DNA of 64,000 nucleotides from Syntrophomonas sp. UBA1368 (GTDB lineage Bacteria; Bacillota; Syntrophomonadia; Syntrophomonadales; Syntrophomonadaceae), in assembly GCA_002305965.1 (NCBI GenBank), contig DBRM01000066.1, positions 1-64,000 of the forward strand, in the 5' to 3' direction. Made by a program: the position numbers and the translations under genes. Shown piece after piece: positions 48,223 to 56,819 of this stretch (position 1 is the stretch's first letter; the number at the start of each line of letters is the position of its first letter). The notes beneath the pieces are model-generated. The model was not told where the DNA came from and made no database searches. It saw only the letters and a program-made list of their open reading frames with translations.

Positions 48223-49539
48223 TTACAACAACTCAATAAACAATTCTGAATATTTCATAATATTTGTTAATGCTCTTTCACAATAAGCTTCGTAACGTTT
48301 GGCTTTATTTTTGACCGCTTTTTCCAGGGGAGGAAGAAGGCCAAAATTGGCATTCATTGGCTGGAAATTTTCCTGGCTGGCCGAAGTGATAAATTGGATC
48401 AGGGCACCCAGCATGGTATCTTCGGATAATACCAGCGGTTCTTTGCCTTTTAGTAAATTGACGATATTTATTCCGGCAATGATGCCGGTTGCGGCTGATT
48501 CCATATATCCTTCCACGCCTGTGATCTGTCCGGCGAAAAAAATATTTTCCCTGTTTTTGCATTGCAAAGCAGGTTTAAGCATTTGAGGACTATTGATATA
48601 GGTATTGCGGTGCATGACACCATACCTTACAAAATCAGCTTGCTTTAAAGCCGGAATCAACCGGAAGATCCGGTCTTGCTCACCCCAGCGAAGCCTGGTC
48701 TGGAAACCTACCAGGCCATATATCTGTCCTGCTTTGTCTTCCTGGCGCAATTGCAAAACTGCATGAGCCGGTCCGTCCCCGGTTGGGTCCACAAGTCCTA
48801 CCGGTCTCATCGGCCCAAATCTTAACGTATCTTTACCTCGGCGGGCCATAATCTCTATGGGCGTACAGGACTGAAAGAAGAACTTTTTATCAATACTATG
48901 TCCCTCACTTATGTCTGCCTCAACCAGGTTCTGATAAAACTCCTCATACTGTTCTTTATTTAAGGGGCAGTTATAATAATCATCGCTTCCTTTGCCGTAA
49001 CGGGAGCCCTTATAAGCATATTTCCGGTCAATGCTTTCGGCTGTTACGCTGGGGGCAATTGCATCAAAAAAATACAGGTTTTCCTGCCCGCCCAAGTCAG
49101 CTATTTCCCGGCTCAACTTTTCTGAAGTAAGCGGGCCGGTAGCGATCAGGGTGATTTCATCATCAGGAATCGTGTCTGCTTCTTTACGGATCAGGTTTAT
49201 GTTGGGGTGTGCAATGATTCTTTGTGTAACCAGCTCGGAAAAAATCTTGCGGTCGACTGCCAGGGCAGAACCAGCAGGTACCTTGGCTTCATCAGCACAA
49301 AAAAGTAAAAGAGAACCTAAGGTTCTCATTTCTTGTTTAAGTAATCCCTGGGCAGTATTTAAAAGCTCAGATTTCAATGAATTGCTGCATACCAGCTCGG
49401 CCAGGTTTCCTGTTTGATGGGCCGGGCTGGGCGTTTCCGGGCGCATTTCCCATAAATCTACTTTAATTCCCGACGATGCAATGCGGAATGCTGCTTCGCA
49501 GCCAGCCAGTCCTCCGCCGAAAATATTTACTTTAGACAA
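48223..49539 (-). CDS. trmFO: Folate-dependent tRNA-m5U54 methyltransferase
   Basis: TrmFO methylates U54 of the tRNA T-loop with methylenetetrahydrofolate and FAD. In 438 residues, the FAD motif GGGLAGCEAA lies at about 8-17, CSNSLKSELLN near 51, FQSCTPIEIMARRG near 241 and the GQITGVEGYMES block near 335. The start is TTG at 49539, 9 nt after GGGGAAGG, overlapping topA by 8 nt. Length agrees with relatives (about 435). Confidence 0.95.
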   Translation of the reverse strand: MSKVNIFGGGLAGCEAAFRIASSGIKVDLWEMRPETPSPAHQTGNLAELVCSNSLKSELLNTAQGLLKQEMRTLGSLLLFCADEAKVPAGSALAVDRKIFSELVTQRIIAHPNINLIRKEADTIPDDEITLIATGPLTSEKLSREIADLGGQENLYFFDAIAPSVTAESIDRKYAYKGSRYGKGSDDYYNCPLNKEQYEEFYQNLVEADISEGHSIDKKFFFQSCTPIEIMARRGKDTLRFGPMRPVGLVDPTGDGPAHAVLQLRQEDKAGQIYGLVGFQTRLRWGEQDRIFRLIPALKQADFVRYGVMHRNTYINSPQMLKPALQCKNRENIFFAGQITGVEGYMESAATGIIAGINIVNLLKGKEPLVLSEDTMLGALIQFITSASQENFQPMNANFGLLPPLEKAVKNKAKRYEAYCERALTNIMKYSELFIELL

Positions 49540-51616
49540 GATCAATCGCCTTCCCCGATACATATTTACATTGTTTATTCTGACAGGAAATTTTATTCTG
49601 CCCTGATTTATTCGGTACTTCTACTAATGCATCACCACACTCGGGGCACTTTTCCCCGGTGGGTTTATACCAGGAAAGAAAAGAGCAATCCGGGTATCCT
49701 TTACAGCCATAAAATTGCCGGCCTTTCTTGGACTTTAATGCCACTACCGGCTGCCCGCATACCGGGCATGAGATGCCAATATCTGCATTGATCGATTCCG
49801 TATGGCGACATTCAGGGAAGCCCGAACAGGCCATGAATTTTCCAAAACGACCGTGTTTTATCAGTAGCGGTCTTCCGCAATCAGGACAGTCTTTCCCGGC
49901 TTCTTCATCTTTGATCTGGATCTTCTCTACAGTCTCCATGGCTTTTGACAAATCCTGCTCGAAAGGCAGATAAAAGTTCTTAATTACTTTTTTCCAGTTC
50001 ATTGCGCCTTCTTCTATCTGGTCCAATTCTTCTTCCAACTGGGCAGTGAATTCCACTTCGATCAATCCGGAAAAAAACTTCTTGAGCAAATCAGTTACGA
50101 TAAAGCCTAATTCAGTAGGTACAAACTGTTTATTCTGTCTTTCCACATAATTGCGCCGGATGATGGTGTCTATGATCGGAGCATACGTGCTGGGCCGGCC
50201 AATATTTTTTTCTTCCAGGAATTTTACCAGGCTGGCTTCGGTAAAACGTGGCGGCGGCTGGGTAAAATGCTGCTGACTGTCTGTCTTTACCAGTTTTAAG
50301 GGTTGCCCTTTTTCCAGCACCGGAATCGGATTTTTAACTTCTTCTTCACTGGTATCATTATATATTTTCTTATAACCGGGGAACTTTATTGTGGAAGAGG
50401 TAGCTTTTAACCCATAAATGCCTGCTTTTATGTCAACAGTTTTAGTATCATATACCGGAGGTGTCATTTGACTGGCTACAAACCTCTCCCAGATCAATTT
50501 GTATAAACGGTACTGATCCCTGCTTAAATAAGGTTTTACCTTTTCCGGCAAACGCAAAACCGAAGTGGGGCGTATCGCTTCGTGAGCATCCTGTGCGCCT
50601 TTTCTGTTGGTAAATACGTTCGGTTTTTCGGGAGCATATTTATCTCCAAAAGTAAGCTTGATGAAATTTATGGCTTCCTGCTGCGCTTCCTGGGCAATGC
50701 GGGTGGAATCGGTACGCAGATAGGTAATCAAACCCACGGTTCCTTCCGGACCAATATTTAACCCTTCGTACAATTCCTGGGCAACTTTCATGGTTCGTTT
50801 TGAATAAAAATTCAGTTGTTTGGCAGCCTCCTGCTGCAAGGTACTGGTAATAAACGGCGGACTCAATTTGCCTTTTTTTTCTTTGCTTTCAATTTTCTCT
50901 ACGGAAAGTTTGCTCTTTTTCAAGTATTTTTCAATTTCGTCTTTTTCTTCGCTGTTATTGATTTCAATCTTCTTGTCGTTTATGGTGGTAAGCTTGGCTG
51001 TAAATTCCTTTTTATCAGCACTTAATACCGTATCAATCGTCCAATATTCAACCGGAACAAAATTATTTATTTCCTCTTCCCGCTCACAAATTACCCTTAC
51101 TACCACCGACTGGACCCGGCCTCCGCTGAGTCCTTTTCGCACTTTGCTCCAAAGCAGGGGGCTGAGGTTATAACCTACCAGACGATCCAATATTCTTCTG
51201 GTTTGTTGAGCGTTGACCCGGTCGATATCGATTTGCCTGGAGTTTTTTATAGCCTTTTTCACAGCTTCCTTGGTTATCTCATTAAACTCAATCCGGCACT
51301 TATCTTCGGCTGGGATTTTGATAGCATTTTGCAAATGCCAGGCAATCGCTTCCCCTTCCCGGTCCGGGTCCGTTGCCAGCAATACTTTTGACGCTTTCTG
51401 AGATTCTTCTTTGATTTCTTTTAACAGGTCACCTTTGCCTCTTATCGTTATATATTGGGGGGTAAAATCATTGTCAACGTCTATCCCCAGTTTGCTTTTA
51501 GGCAAATCTTTTATGTGGCCCACTGAAGCCTTTACTTTATACCCTTTCCCCAGGAATTTCTCCAGTGTTTTGGCCTTGGCTGCCGATTCAACAATAACGA
51601 GAGTTGGTCCTGCCAA
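49532..51616 (-). CDS. topA: DNA topoisomerase I
   Basis: This type IA topoisomerase relaxes negative supercoils. In 694 residues, the TOPRIM domain has VIVESAAKAKT (about 7-17) and TDPDREGEAIAWH (about 82-94); the catalytic Tyr is in LITYLRTDSTR (about 299). Three C-terminal zinc ribbons follow (CPDC, CPVC, CPEC starts). The start is the TTG at 51616 with AGAGGTG 5 nt upstream; the GTG at 51625 lies in that site. Confidence 0.96.
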   Translation of the reverse strand: MAGPTLVIVESAAKAKTLEKFLGKGYKVKASVGHIKDLPKSKLGIDVDNDFTPQYITIRGKGDLLKEIKEESQKASKVLLATDPDREGEAIAWHLQNAIKIPAEDKCRIEFNEITKEAVKKAIKNSRQIDIDRVNAQQTRRILDRLVGYNLSPLLWSKVRKGLSGGRVQSVVVRVICEREEEINNFVPVEYWTIDTVLSADKKEFTAKLTTINDKKIEINNSEEKDEIEKYLKKSKLSVEKIESKEKKGKLSPPFITSTLQQEAAKQLNFYSKRTMKVAQELYEGLNIGPEGTVGLITYLRTDSTRIAQEAQQEAINFIKLTFGDKYAPEKPNVFTNRKGAQDAHEAIRPTSVLRLPEKVKPYLSRDQYRLYKLIWERFVASQMTPPVYDTKTVDIKAGIYGLKATSSTIKFPGYKKIYNDTSEEEVKNPIPVLEKGQPLKLVKTDSQQHFTQPPPRFTEASLVKFLEEKNIGRPSTYAPIIDTIIRRNYVERQNKQFVPTELGFIVTDLLKKFFSGLIEVEFTAQLEEELDQIEEGAMNWKKVIKNFYLPFEQDLSKAMETVEKIQIKDEEAGKDCPDCGRPLLIKHGRFGKFMACSGFPECRHTESINADIGISCPVCGQPVVALKSKKGRQFYGCKGYPDCSFLSWYKPTGEKCPECGDALVEVPNKSGQNKISCQNKQCKYVSGKAIDLV

Positions 51617-51649
51617 ATAAATCACCTCTTAATAAATTGATCGATAGGA

Positions 51650-52747
51650 TTAAAATATTTTCACATAGCTATTTCCCGGCAGGGACTTAATTATGCCCTC
51701 AAACTCGAGTTTTAGCAAAACTGTACTGAGTAAACCTATTTCAAAACCGGTTGCTGCTAAAATTTCGTCAAAATGAACCGGCTGTGATTCAATACATTCT
51801 ACAATCATTTGTTCATTTTTATCAAGCATTAAAAGTTTCTGTTGCTGCAAATTGAGTTTTTCGTTTTCATTATTATGAAAAAAATATTCTTCTAATACAT
51901 CTTCTACACAAGTAATCAGTTTGGCTCCCTGTTTAATAAGATTGTTGGTGCCGGTACTGGTTTTACTGTTAATAGGCCCGGGAACGGCAAAAACATCCCG
52001 GCCTTGTTCCAGGGCAAAGTCAGCCGTTATAAGGGCACCGCTTTTTTCCATAGCTTCTACTACGATCACTCCTCGGCTTAATCCGGATATGATCCGATTT
52101 CTGGCAGGGAAATTCCCTGGTTCCGGAGCTGTGCCTAAAGGTAATTCAGTGATGACCAGACCATTCTCGCAAATTTTATGAAACAGGCGCTGGTTTTCGG
52201 GAGGATAAATAACATCCATGCCGCTTCCCAATACAGCAATTGTCACACCGCTGCCTTCCAATGCTCCCTGATGGGCTTCTGTATCAATACCTCGTGCCAT
52301 CCCGCTGACCACTGCAGCATTATTTTGGGCCAATTCCAGGCTGAACTTTCGAGCAGCCATTTTTCCATATGGTGTTGCTGTGCGTGAGCCAACGATGGCC
52401 AGGCACAAATGATTAGTTGCCTTGATATCTCCTTTTGTGTACAGCACATAGGGAGGATTGCTGATATTCCGCAGTAGCTGAGGGTAATCTTCATCTTCAA
52501 AAGTAATCAGGTTGACTGCCTGCTGATCGATTCTTTTCAGTTGAAGTTCCAAGTCTCCTGACTTTGGTAAATCCAGTATGGCTTTGACCGCCTCATCAGG
52601 TAATTTAAAACGCATCAACCGCTCTCTGTCAGCATTCAGGACTGCTTGAAAACTCCCAAACTCCTCTTTGAGATTCCACATAGAACGGTTCCCAACACCT
52701 TTAATGGCATGAATCGCTGCCAATGCTGCTCTCTCATGAAGATTCAT
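51650..52747 (-). CDS. dprA: DNA-processing protein DprA
   Basis: DprA loads RecA on incoming single-stranded DNA during transformation; it is also found in many species not known to be competent. The 365 residues have a SAM-like N-terminal domain, a Rossmann-like core with VGSRTATPYG (about 119-128), SGMARGIDTEAHQGAL and PARNRIISGLS (about 213-223), and a C-terminal winged helix. The ATG at 52747 follows GAGGT. Confidence 0.94.
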   Translation of the reverse strand: MNLHERAALAAIHAIKGVGNRSMWNLKEEFGSFQAVLNADRERLMRFKLPDEAVKAILDLPKSGDLELQLKRIDQQAVNLITFEDEDYPQLLRNISNPPYVLYTKGDIKATNHLCLAIVGSRTATPYGKMAARKFSLELAQNNAAVVSGMARGIDTEAHQGALEGSGVTIAVLGSGMDVIYPPENQRLFHKICENGLVITELPLGTAPEPGNFPARNRIISGLSRGVIVVEAMEKSGALITADFALEQGRDVFAVPGPINSKTSTGTNNLIKQGAKLITCVEDVLEEYFFHNNENEKLNLQQQKLLMLDKNEQMIVECIESQPVHFDEILAATGFEIGLLSTVLLKLEFEGIIKSLPGNSYVKIF

Positions 52748-52782
52748 ATCAACCGACCTCAAACTTTACATCATTATGGTAA

Positions 52783-52811
52783 TTGATAGCATAAATTGCC
52801 ATTATCTGCAA
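52783..52811 (-). promoter_or_regulatory. Candidate promoter of dprA-topA
   Basis: The -35 TTGCAG (52806-52811) and the -10 TATCAA (52783-52788) are 17 nt apart, about 36 nt before the dprA start. It would read the dprA-topA-trmFO-xerC-hslVU-codY run. Confidence 0.4.
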
Positions 52812-52941
52812 CCACTTTTTCTTTCATGGTTCCAATTTTGTTATATTATTACTGCCTCATTTGGCATAAATTGTTTCGGTATTTTTCTTTTTTAGCGGGG
52901 AAGATACTAACATATATAAACAGGAAGGAAGCGAATATCAT

Positions 52942-53118
52942 ATGTTATCAGGCATGATGGACAGAAAGCATTCAATGATAAAAAAAGCTATGGGGAAGGA
53001 TAAAATCGATCCGGGAAGTTACAGTTTTTTGGAGTCCGGATGGTGGCTTCTGCATTCACTAATGATAACCGGAGTTTTCCTGCTGGGCTGTAAAATGTCA
53101 TCCAAAGCCCGGAATTAG
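52942..53118 (+). CDS. 58-residue protein with one membrane segment, unknown function
   Basis: The frame encodes a polar, lysine-rich N-terminal part (MLSGMMDRKHSMIKK start), then one hydrophobic helix, WWLLHSLMITGVFLLGC, at about residues 34-50, and a short basic tail. GGAAGGAA lies about 13 nt before the ATG. I do not recognise the family. The GATACTAA sequence about 30 nt upstream resembles a sigma-G-type -10, with no good -35. It reads opposite to all neighbours, together with the next small gene. Confidence 0.5.
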   Translation: MLSGMMDRKHSMIKKAMGKDKIDPGSYSFLESGWWLLHSLMITGVFLLGCKMSSKARN

Positions 53119-53137
53119 TCAAGGAGAGGAAGTAAAC

Positions 53138-53302
53138 ATGCGAATTGAACCATTGAGTCTTAATGGGAGAATAAGAATACCATTACAACTCGAAGACGTG
53201 ACCGATGCAGATGTTTATGAAGAAGTCTGGCTGCCCCTGGGTGATGATAAGGAAATCGATCTGTTTCATCTCCTGGAACAGGGCCGCATCAAAAAAGATT
53301 AA
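53138..53302 (+). CDS. 54-residue acidic protein, unknown function
   Basis: The protein begins MRIEPLSLNGRIRIP and is acidic after that (VTDADVYEEVWLPLGDDKE); it is soluble with no motif I know. AAGGAGAGGAAG lies just before the ATG, one of the best ribosome binding sites here. It follows the membrane peptide gene by 19 nt and ends tail to tail with the methyltransferase gene: the two stop codons share the TTAA at 53299-53302. Confidence 0.55.
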   Translation: MRIEPLSLNGRIRIPLQLEDVTDADVYEEVWLPLGDDKEIDLFHLLEQGRIKKD

Positions 53303-54663
53303 CTTGAAATCTCTAATTTTCTGGTAGTAATATTTCCCCATAAATCGTGAATTCTCACGGCAATAGTCAACTGTTCCCTGGCAGGTATCCTGACCATGAT
53401 ATCCAGACAAAGGGAATCATCATATTTGGTTGAATTTCTTAAAATCTGCACGTCAGAACAGAAATTTACGCCGTTGTGGTTTAAATCTACTTCCCAGAAG
53501 TGAATGAATGCAGCCGGTGAATTACTGGCTATGTTTTCCTGCAGTGGAGTAAATTCTTTTATTTGAATACTGAGATCGGTTTTATTGTCAGAAGCCTGGG
53601 TCTTGACCGCTTCTATTTTAACCTTAGCGCTGCTTTGTGTTATATAATCATTATCCGTTTCCATGATAAAAGGCTGGTTTTTCATTTGCGACAGACGGCA
53701 CACCGTAGTATTTACAGCCAGGGGGCTTGCGTCACAGCAGATCCATTGCCGATCAAGTTCCGTACAGGCAGCCGCAGTGGTTCCTGAACCGGCATAAAAA
53801 TCTGCTACCAGACTGCCGGGGTCACTGGCTGAAACAATGATTCTTTTTATCAGATCTACTGGCTTTTGTGTGGGGAATTTTAAATTCTCTCTGGCAGTCG
53901 GGCTTAGTATTTTATTGATATCAGTCCACCAGTCCTGCAAATTTGCCCCCTTCTCATGCAAGCGATATTTGTCTCCTTTTACCCTGGTAAGCCCTCTTTG
54001 TTTGGTACCTTCTGAATAAGGACGGTATTGCGGATGAAAAATATACCCGGGGCCTTTTGCATACCATAGAATCACATCATGTTTTCTCTGAAAATGTCTT
54101 CCGGCGCCGCTCCCCCCACTGTAACACCATACGATCTCATTGATGAAAGCCTCTGGGGAAAAGATTTCATCCAGCAGTATTTTTACATAATGACTTATGT
54201 GCCAGTCAAGATGGACAAAAATACTGCCGTTTTCTTTCAAAAGGCGATGCATCATTTGCAAACGGGGAAAAATATGGGTCAGATAATTTTTTATATCATT
54301 GTTCCAAACATCGGAAAATGCCAGGCGGGAAATGAATTGTTTATTGTTTTTGCTTTCTATTACGGTTTTTGCATGATAGGTTGCTGAACTCATATAGGGC
54401 GGATCAATATAGATCAAATCCAAAGCGTTTTCATAACCTTCGGTTATCAACTGCTGCATGAATTCCAGATTGTCTCCCAAAAAACACCGATTGGTTGGTG
54501 CAGGGCTGACTTTTCTTTCCGTAATTTCAGGAGTAAAAAGCGTTCTTTCCGTCAGTATGCAGGGATATATAAGATCCTTTGTCTTATCTTTAGCCGCCTT
54601 TGGAATTGGAAAATCCGCTTCTTTCCCCGGCCACATCAAGAAGATATCATCTCCAGCTTTCAT
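53299..54663 (-). CDS. Orphan DNA N-methyltransferase, beta class
   Basis: The 454-residue enzyme has the catalytic motif IV DPPY at 87-90, placed before the AdoMet motif FYAGSGTT (289-296), with KPVDLIKRII just ahead. This order defines beta-class adenine-N6 or cytosine-N4 methyltransferases, related to type III Mod subunits. A target-recognition region lies between. The final 110 residues, beyond the AdoMet motif, are unlike ordinary members and look beta-rich (about 375-454). No restriction gene is adjacent, so it is probably solitary. The recognition site cannot be read from sequence. It lies between the sigG membrane-peptide region and the two plus-strand small genes. Confidence 0.85.
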   Translation of the reverse strand: MKAGDDIFLMWPGKEADFPIPKAAKDKTKDLIYPCILTERTLFTPEITERKVSPAPTNRCFLGDNLEFMQQLITEGYENALDLIYIDPPYMSSATYHAKTVIESKNNKQFISRLAFSDVWNNDIKNYLTHIFPRLQMMHRLLKENGSIFVHLDWHISHYVKILLDEIFSPEAFINEIVWCYSGGSGAGRHFQRKHDVILWYAKGPGYIFHPQYRPYSEGTKQRGLTRVKGDKYRLHEKGANLQDWWTDINKILSPTARENLKFPTQKPVDLIKRIIVSASDPGSLVADFYAGSGTTAAACTELDRQWICCDASPLAVNTTVCRLSQMKNQPFIMETDNDYITQSSAKVKIEAVKTQASDNKTDLSIQIKEFTPLQENIASNSPAAFIHFWEVDLNHNGVNFCSDVQILRNSTKYDDSLCLDIMVRIPAREQLTIAVRIHDLWGNITTRKLEISS

Positions 54664-54744
54664 CCGCCTTCTCCTTTGTTTGAACTTAAGTAAATTCTAA
54701 CATAAGACTTTTTCGAATGTGCCGGAAACAATAAAGTTGTCATA

Positions 54745-54882
54745 TTAATTATTCTGCATTTGCAACATAACCAGATTATCAGGAGTAAATGCGGGGTCAC
54801 TGACAAACATGCCAGAAACCACAGGGATTAATAGTGCGATAATGATTGCCAGTAAAAAAACAGTGGTTAAATTGTGTTTCAT
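54745..54882 (-). CDS. 45-residue membrane or secreted peptide downstream of sigG
   Basis: The frame begins MKHNLTTV, then a hydrophobic stretch (FLLAIIIALLIPVV, about 9-22), then a short polar tail containing MFVSDPAFTPDNL and ending QMQNN. GAGAGG lies 6 nt before the ATG. It starts 22 nt after the sigG stop and so is probably cotranscribed with it. The hydrophobic part could be a signal peptide, leaving a peptide of about 20 residues. I recognise no family. Confidence 0.55.
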   Translation of the reverse strand: MKHNLTTVFLLAIIIALLIPVVSGMFVSDPAFTPDNLVMLQMQNN

Positions 54883-54903
54883 TTTGATCCTCTCAAACAT
54901 TCT

Positions 54904-55674
54904 TCAAATAAATTTCTTCAGAGTTTTCAAGGCTGCCTTTTCCAGTCTGGATACCTGAGCCTGTGATATCCCGATTTCATCTGCAACTTCCATCTGGGTT
55001 TTTCCATGGAAAAAACGTAAAGATACGATATGTTTTTCCCGATCATTTAATTTTTTCATGGCTTCGCCGATGGTTATCTCTTCCAGCCACAAATCATCAC
55101 TGTTTTTATCATCACTGATTTGATCCATGACCAGTATCGGATCACCGCCGTCATTATAAATCGGTTCAAACAGGGATACCGGTTCCTGGATGGCATCAAG
55201 GGCAAAGACAACTTCTTCCCGGGGAACCTCAAGCTGTTCGGCAATCTGTGTTACGGTAGGTTCAGCGGCATTGTCGGAAACCAATTTTTCCCGAACCTGC
55301 AATGCCTTATATGCTATGTCCCGCAGTGAACGCGATACCCTGACCGCATTATTGTCTCTTAAATAGCGCCTTATTTCCCCTATTACCATCGGCACTGCAT
55401 AAGTCGAAAATCTTACATTCTGACTTAAATCAAAGTTGTCGATGGCTTTGATCAAACCAATACATCCTACCTGAAAAAGATCATCAACGAATTCGCCCCG
55501 GTTTGAAAATCTTTGAATAACACTTAAAACCAGACGCAAATTTCCTTTGATTAAGGTTTCCCGGGCTTCTGTCTGTCCTGACTGCAACTGGGTAAAAAGT
55601 TTGCGCATTTCTTCATTTTTCAAGACCGGAAGCTTTGAGGTATTTACACCGCATATTTCTACTTTGTTGATCAA
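54904..55674 (-). CDS. sigG: Forespore sigma factor SigG
   Basis: SigG drives late forespore genes, including SASP genes. The 256 residues start with the diagnostic NKVEICGVNTSKLPVLKNEEM, then region 2 (FVDDLFQVGCIGLIKAIDNFD, VRFSTYAVPMVIGEIRRYLRD), region 3, and region 4 with the helix-turn-helix MEVADEIGISQAQVSRLEK. The TTG at 55674 is 8 nt after AAGGAG and gives the B. subtilis-like N-terminus; the frame from 55716 is longer than the family. A GCATA box about 80 nt upstream could belong to a forespore promoter. Confidence 0.96.
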   Translation of the reverse strand: MINKVEICGVNTSKLPVLKNEEMRKLFTQLQSGQTEARETLIKGNLRLVLSVIQRFSNRGEFVDDLFQVGCIGLIKAIDNFDLSQNVRFSTYAVPMVIGEIRRYLRDNNAVRVSRSLRDIAYKALQVREKLVSDNAAEPTVTQIAEQLEVPREEVVFALDAIQEPVSLFEPIYNDGGDPILVMDQISDDKNSDDLWLEEITIGEAMKKLNDREKHIVSLRFFHGKTQMEVADEIGISQAQVSRLEKAALKTLKKFI

Positions 55675-55770
55675 TATCGCTGCTCCTTCCCCAATAATTT
55701 GGGCCTTCGGTATCATTACTAAAATTATTTACTTATCTGCAAAAAATTATGCGATGCCTGATCATTCAAT

Positions 55771-55797
55771 AAAAAAACCTCCTAAAGGAAGGTTTTA
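55771..55797 (-). terminator. Terminator upstream of sigG
   Basis: On the minus strand AAAACCTTCC, a 4-nt loop and GGAGG followed by T7 form a stem with one bulge. It would stop sigE transcription before sigG. Confidence 0.7.
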
Positions 55798-55912
55798 GCA
55801 AAAAAATTAAAGATCGAGGCACGAGCAAGCCCCGACGGGGAGGCGTACTTAGGTACGTTAATCCGGCGTGGCTGGTGAAGTATCGGTGGGATTTCCTTTT
55901 TTTGACGGTCTG
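55797..55912. repeat. Palindromic repeat, copy R2b
   Basis: 116 bp beginning AGCA7 and ending T7GACGGTCTG. It shares a 40-bp near-identical stretch with R2a (GATCGAGGCACGAGC through AGGCGTACTTAGGTACGTT). The right arm of the inner stem has decayed (CCGGCGTGGCTGG instead of CCGGCGGGGCTTG). It abuts the small hairpin of R2a, forming a tandem array. Confidence 0.85.
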
Positions 55913-55956
55913 AATCGGCCATTTCAGATGGTCGATCAGCTTATGAAAGAAGCTGC

Positions 55957-56079
55957 CAGAGCGAGCAAAAAAAAGAAAGATCGAGGCACGAGCAAGCCCC
56001 GACGGGGAGGCGTACTTAGGTACGTTGACCCGGCGGGGCTTGGGAAGTAACAATGAGATTTCTATTTTTTGCCGGTCTG
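55957..56079. repeat. Palindromic repeat, copy R2a
   Basis: 123 bp: the ends CAGAGCGAGCA8 and T6GCCGGTCTG are inverted repeats, and the inner arms are GCCCCGACGGGG / CCCGGCGGGGC around GGCGTAC-TTA-GGTACG. It begins 4 nt after the sigE stop when read on the coding strand. About 40 bp on the left (GGCCATTTCAGATGGTC to AAGAAGCTG) also match the left side of R3. Confidence 0.87.
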
Positions 56080-56083
56080 AGGC

Positions 56084-56809
56084 CTATTCTATTTTTCGTA
56101 TCTCCCTCTGCAGTCTTTTCAAGATCCGTTTTTCCAGCCGCGATATATAGGATTGAGAAATACCCAGAATATCTGCCACTTCTTTCTGGGTTTTCTCCTG
56201 ACCGTCTCCCAGGCCAAAACGTAATTTAACGATGGTTTTCTCCCGGTTATTTAATTTGTGCATGGCCTGCCATAAAAGATTTTTCTCAACTTCTGCCTCA
56301 ATTTTTTTATATATCATATCCCCTTCGGTGCCTAAAACATCAGACAAAAGCAGTTCATTTCCATCCCAATCCACATTCAGCGGCTCATCCAGAGAGACTT
56401 CCACCCGGTTTTTAATATTGCGCCTTAAATACATCAATATCTCATTTTCAATGCAGCGGGAAGCATAGGTGGCCAGTTTGATATTCTTTTTGGGTTCAAA
56501 GGTATTGACCGCCTTAATTAAACCGATGGTTCCAATTGAAACGAGATCTTCAATATTGATTCCTGTATTTTCAAATTTCTTGGCAATATATACCACCAGC
56601 CTGAGATTGTGTTCGATTAAGGTTGCTTTGACCGCCATATCGCCCTGCGCAAGTCTGCTGATCAGATCATATTCTTCCCGTTCCCGCAATGGCGGAGGCA
56701 AAACCTCTGTTGAGCCGATATAATGGATATATTCCGACGTTTTTTTACTCAAAAAGAACTTAACAATGTAAAAGCGCCAGTTTTTTAAGAAGTCCCATAA
56801 TTTTTTCAT
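56084..56809 (-). CDS. sigE: Mother-cell sigma factor SigE (made as pro-SigE)
   Basis: SigE is the early mother-cell sigma factor. The 241 residues begin with the amphipathic pro-sequence ([19 protein letters not shown]), removed by SpoIIGA; region 2 has [21 protein letters not shown] and [20 protein letters not shown], and region 4 has [20 protein letters not shown]. The ATG at 56809 follows AGGAGG and lies 10 nt after the spoIIGA stop, the normal pairing. Confidence 0.97.
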   Translation of the reverse strand: MKKLWDFLKNWRFYIVKFFLSKKTSEYIHYIGSTEVLPPPLREREEYDLISRLAQGDMAVKATLIEHNLRLVVYIAKKFENTGINIEDLVSIGTIGLIKAVNTFEPKKNIKLATYASRCIENEILMYLRRNIKNRVEVSLDEPLNVDWDGNELLLSDVLGTEGDMIYKKIEAEVEKNLLWQAMHKLNNREKTIVKLRFGLGDGQEKTQKEVADILGISQSYISRLEKRILKRLQREIRKIE

Positions 56810-56819
56810 AAGGTTCCTC

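Larger units (their letters stand above)
55717..56083. other. Intergenic region sigE-sigG, filled by repeats
   Basis: The 367-bp gap holds, from left to right, the probable sigG promoter area (55717-55770), a terminator hairpin (55771-55797), repeat copy R2b, a short hairpin (GACCAT/ATGGTC, about 55917-55935) and repeat copy R2a. No protein-coding frame with a ribosome binding site was found. Confidence 0.75.

Noticed and set aside
55766..56053. Open frames through the repeats near sigG (both strands, 60-95 residues)
   Set aside because: They follow the palindromic repeat, have no ribosome binding site and low-complexity KKKK/RRG composition; the similarity between copies is explained by the DNA repeat.
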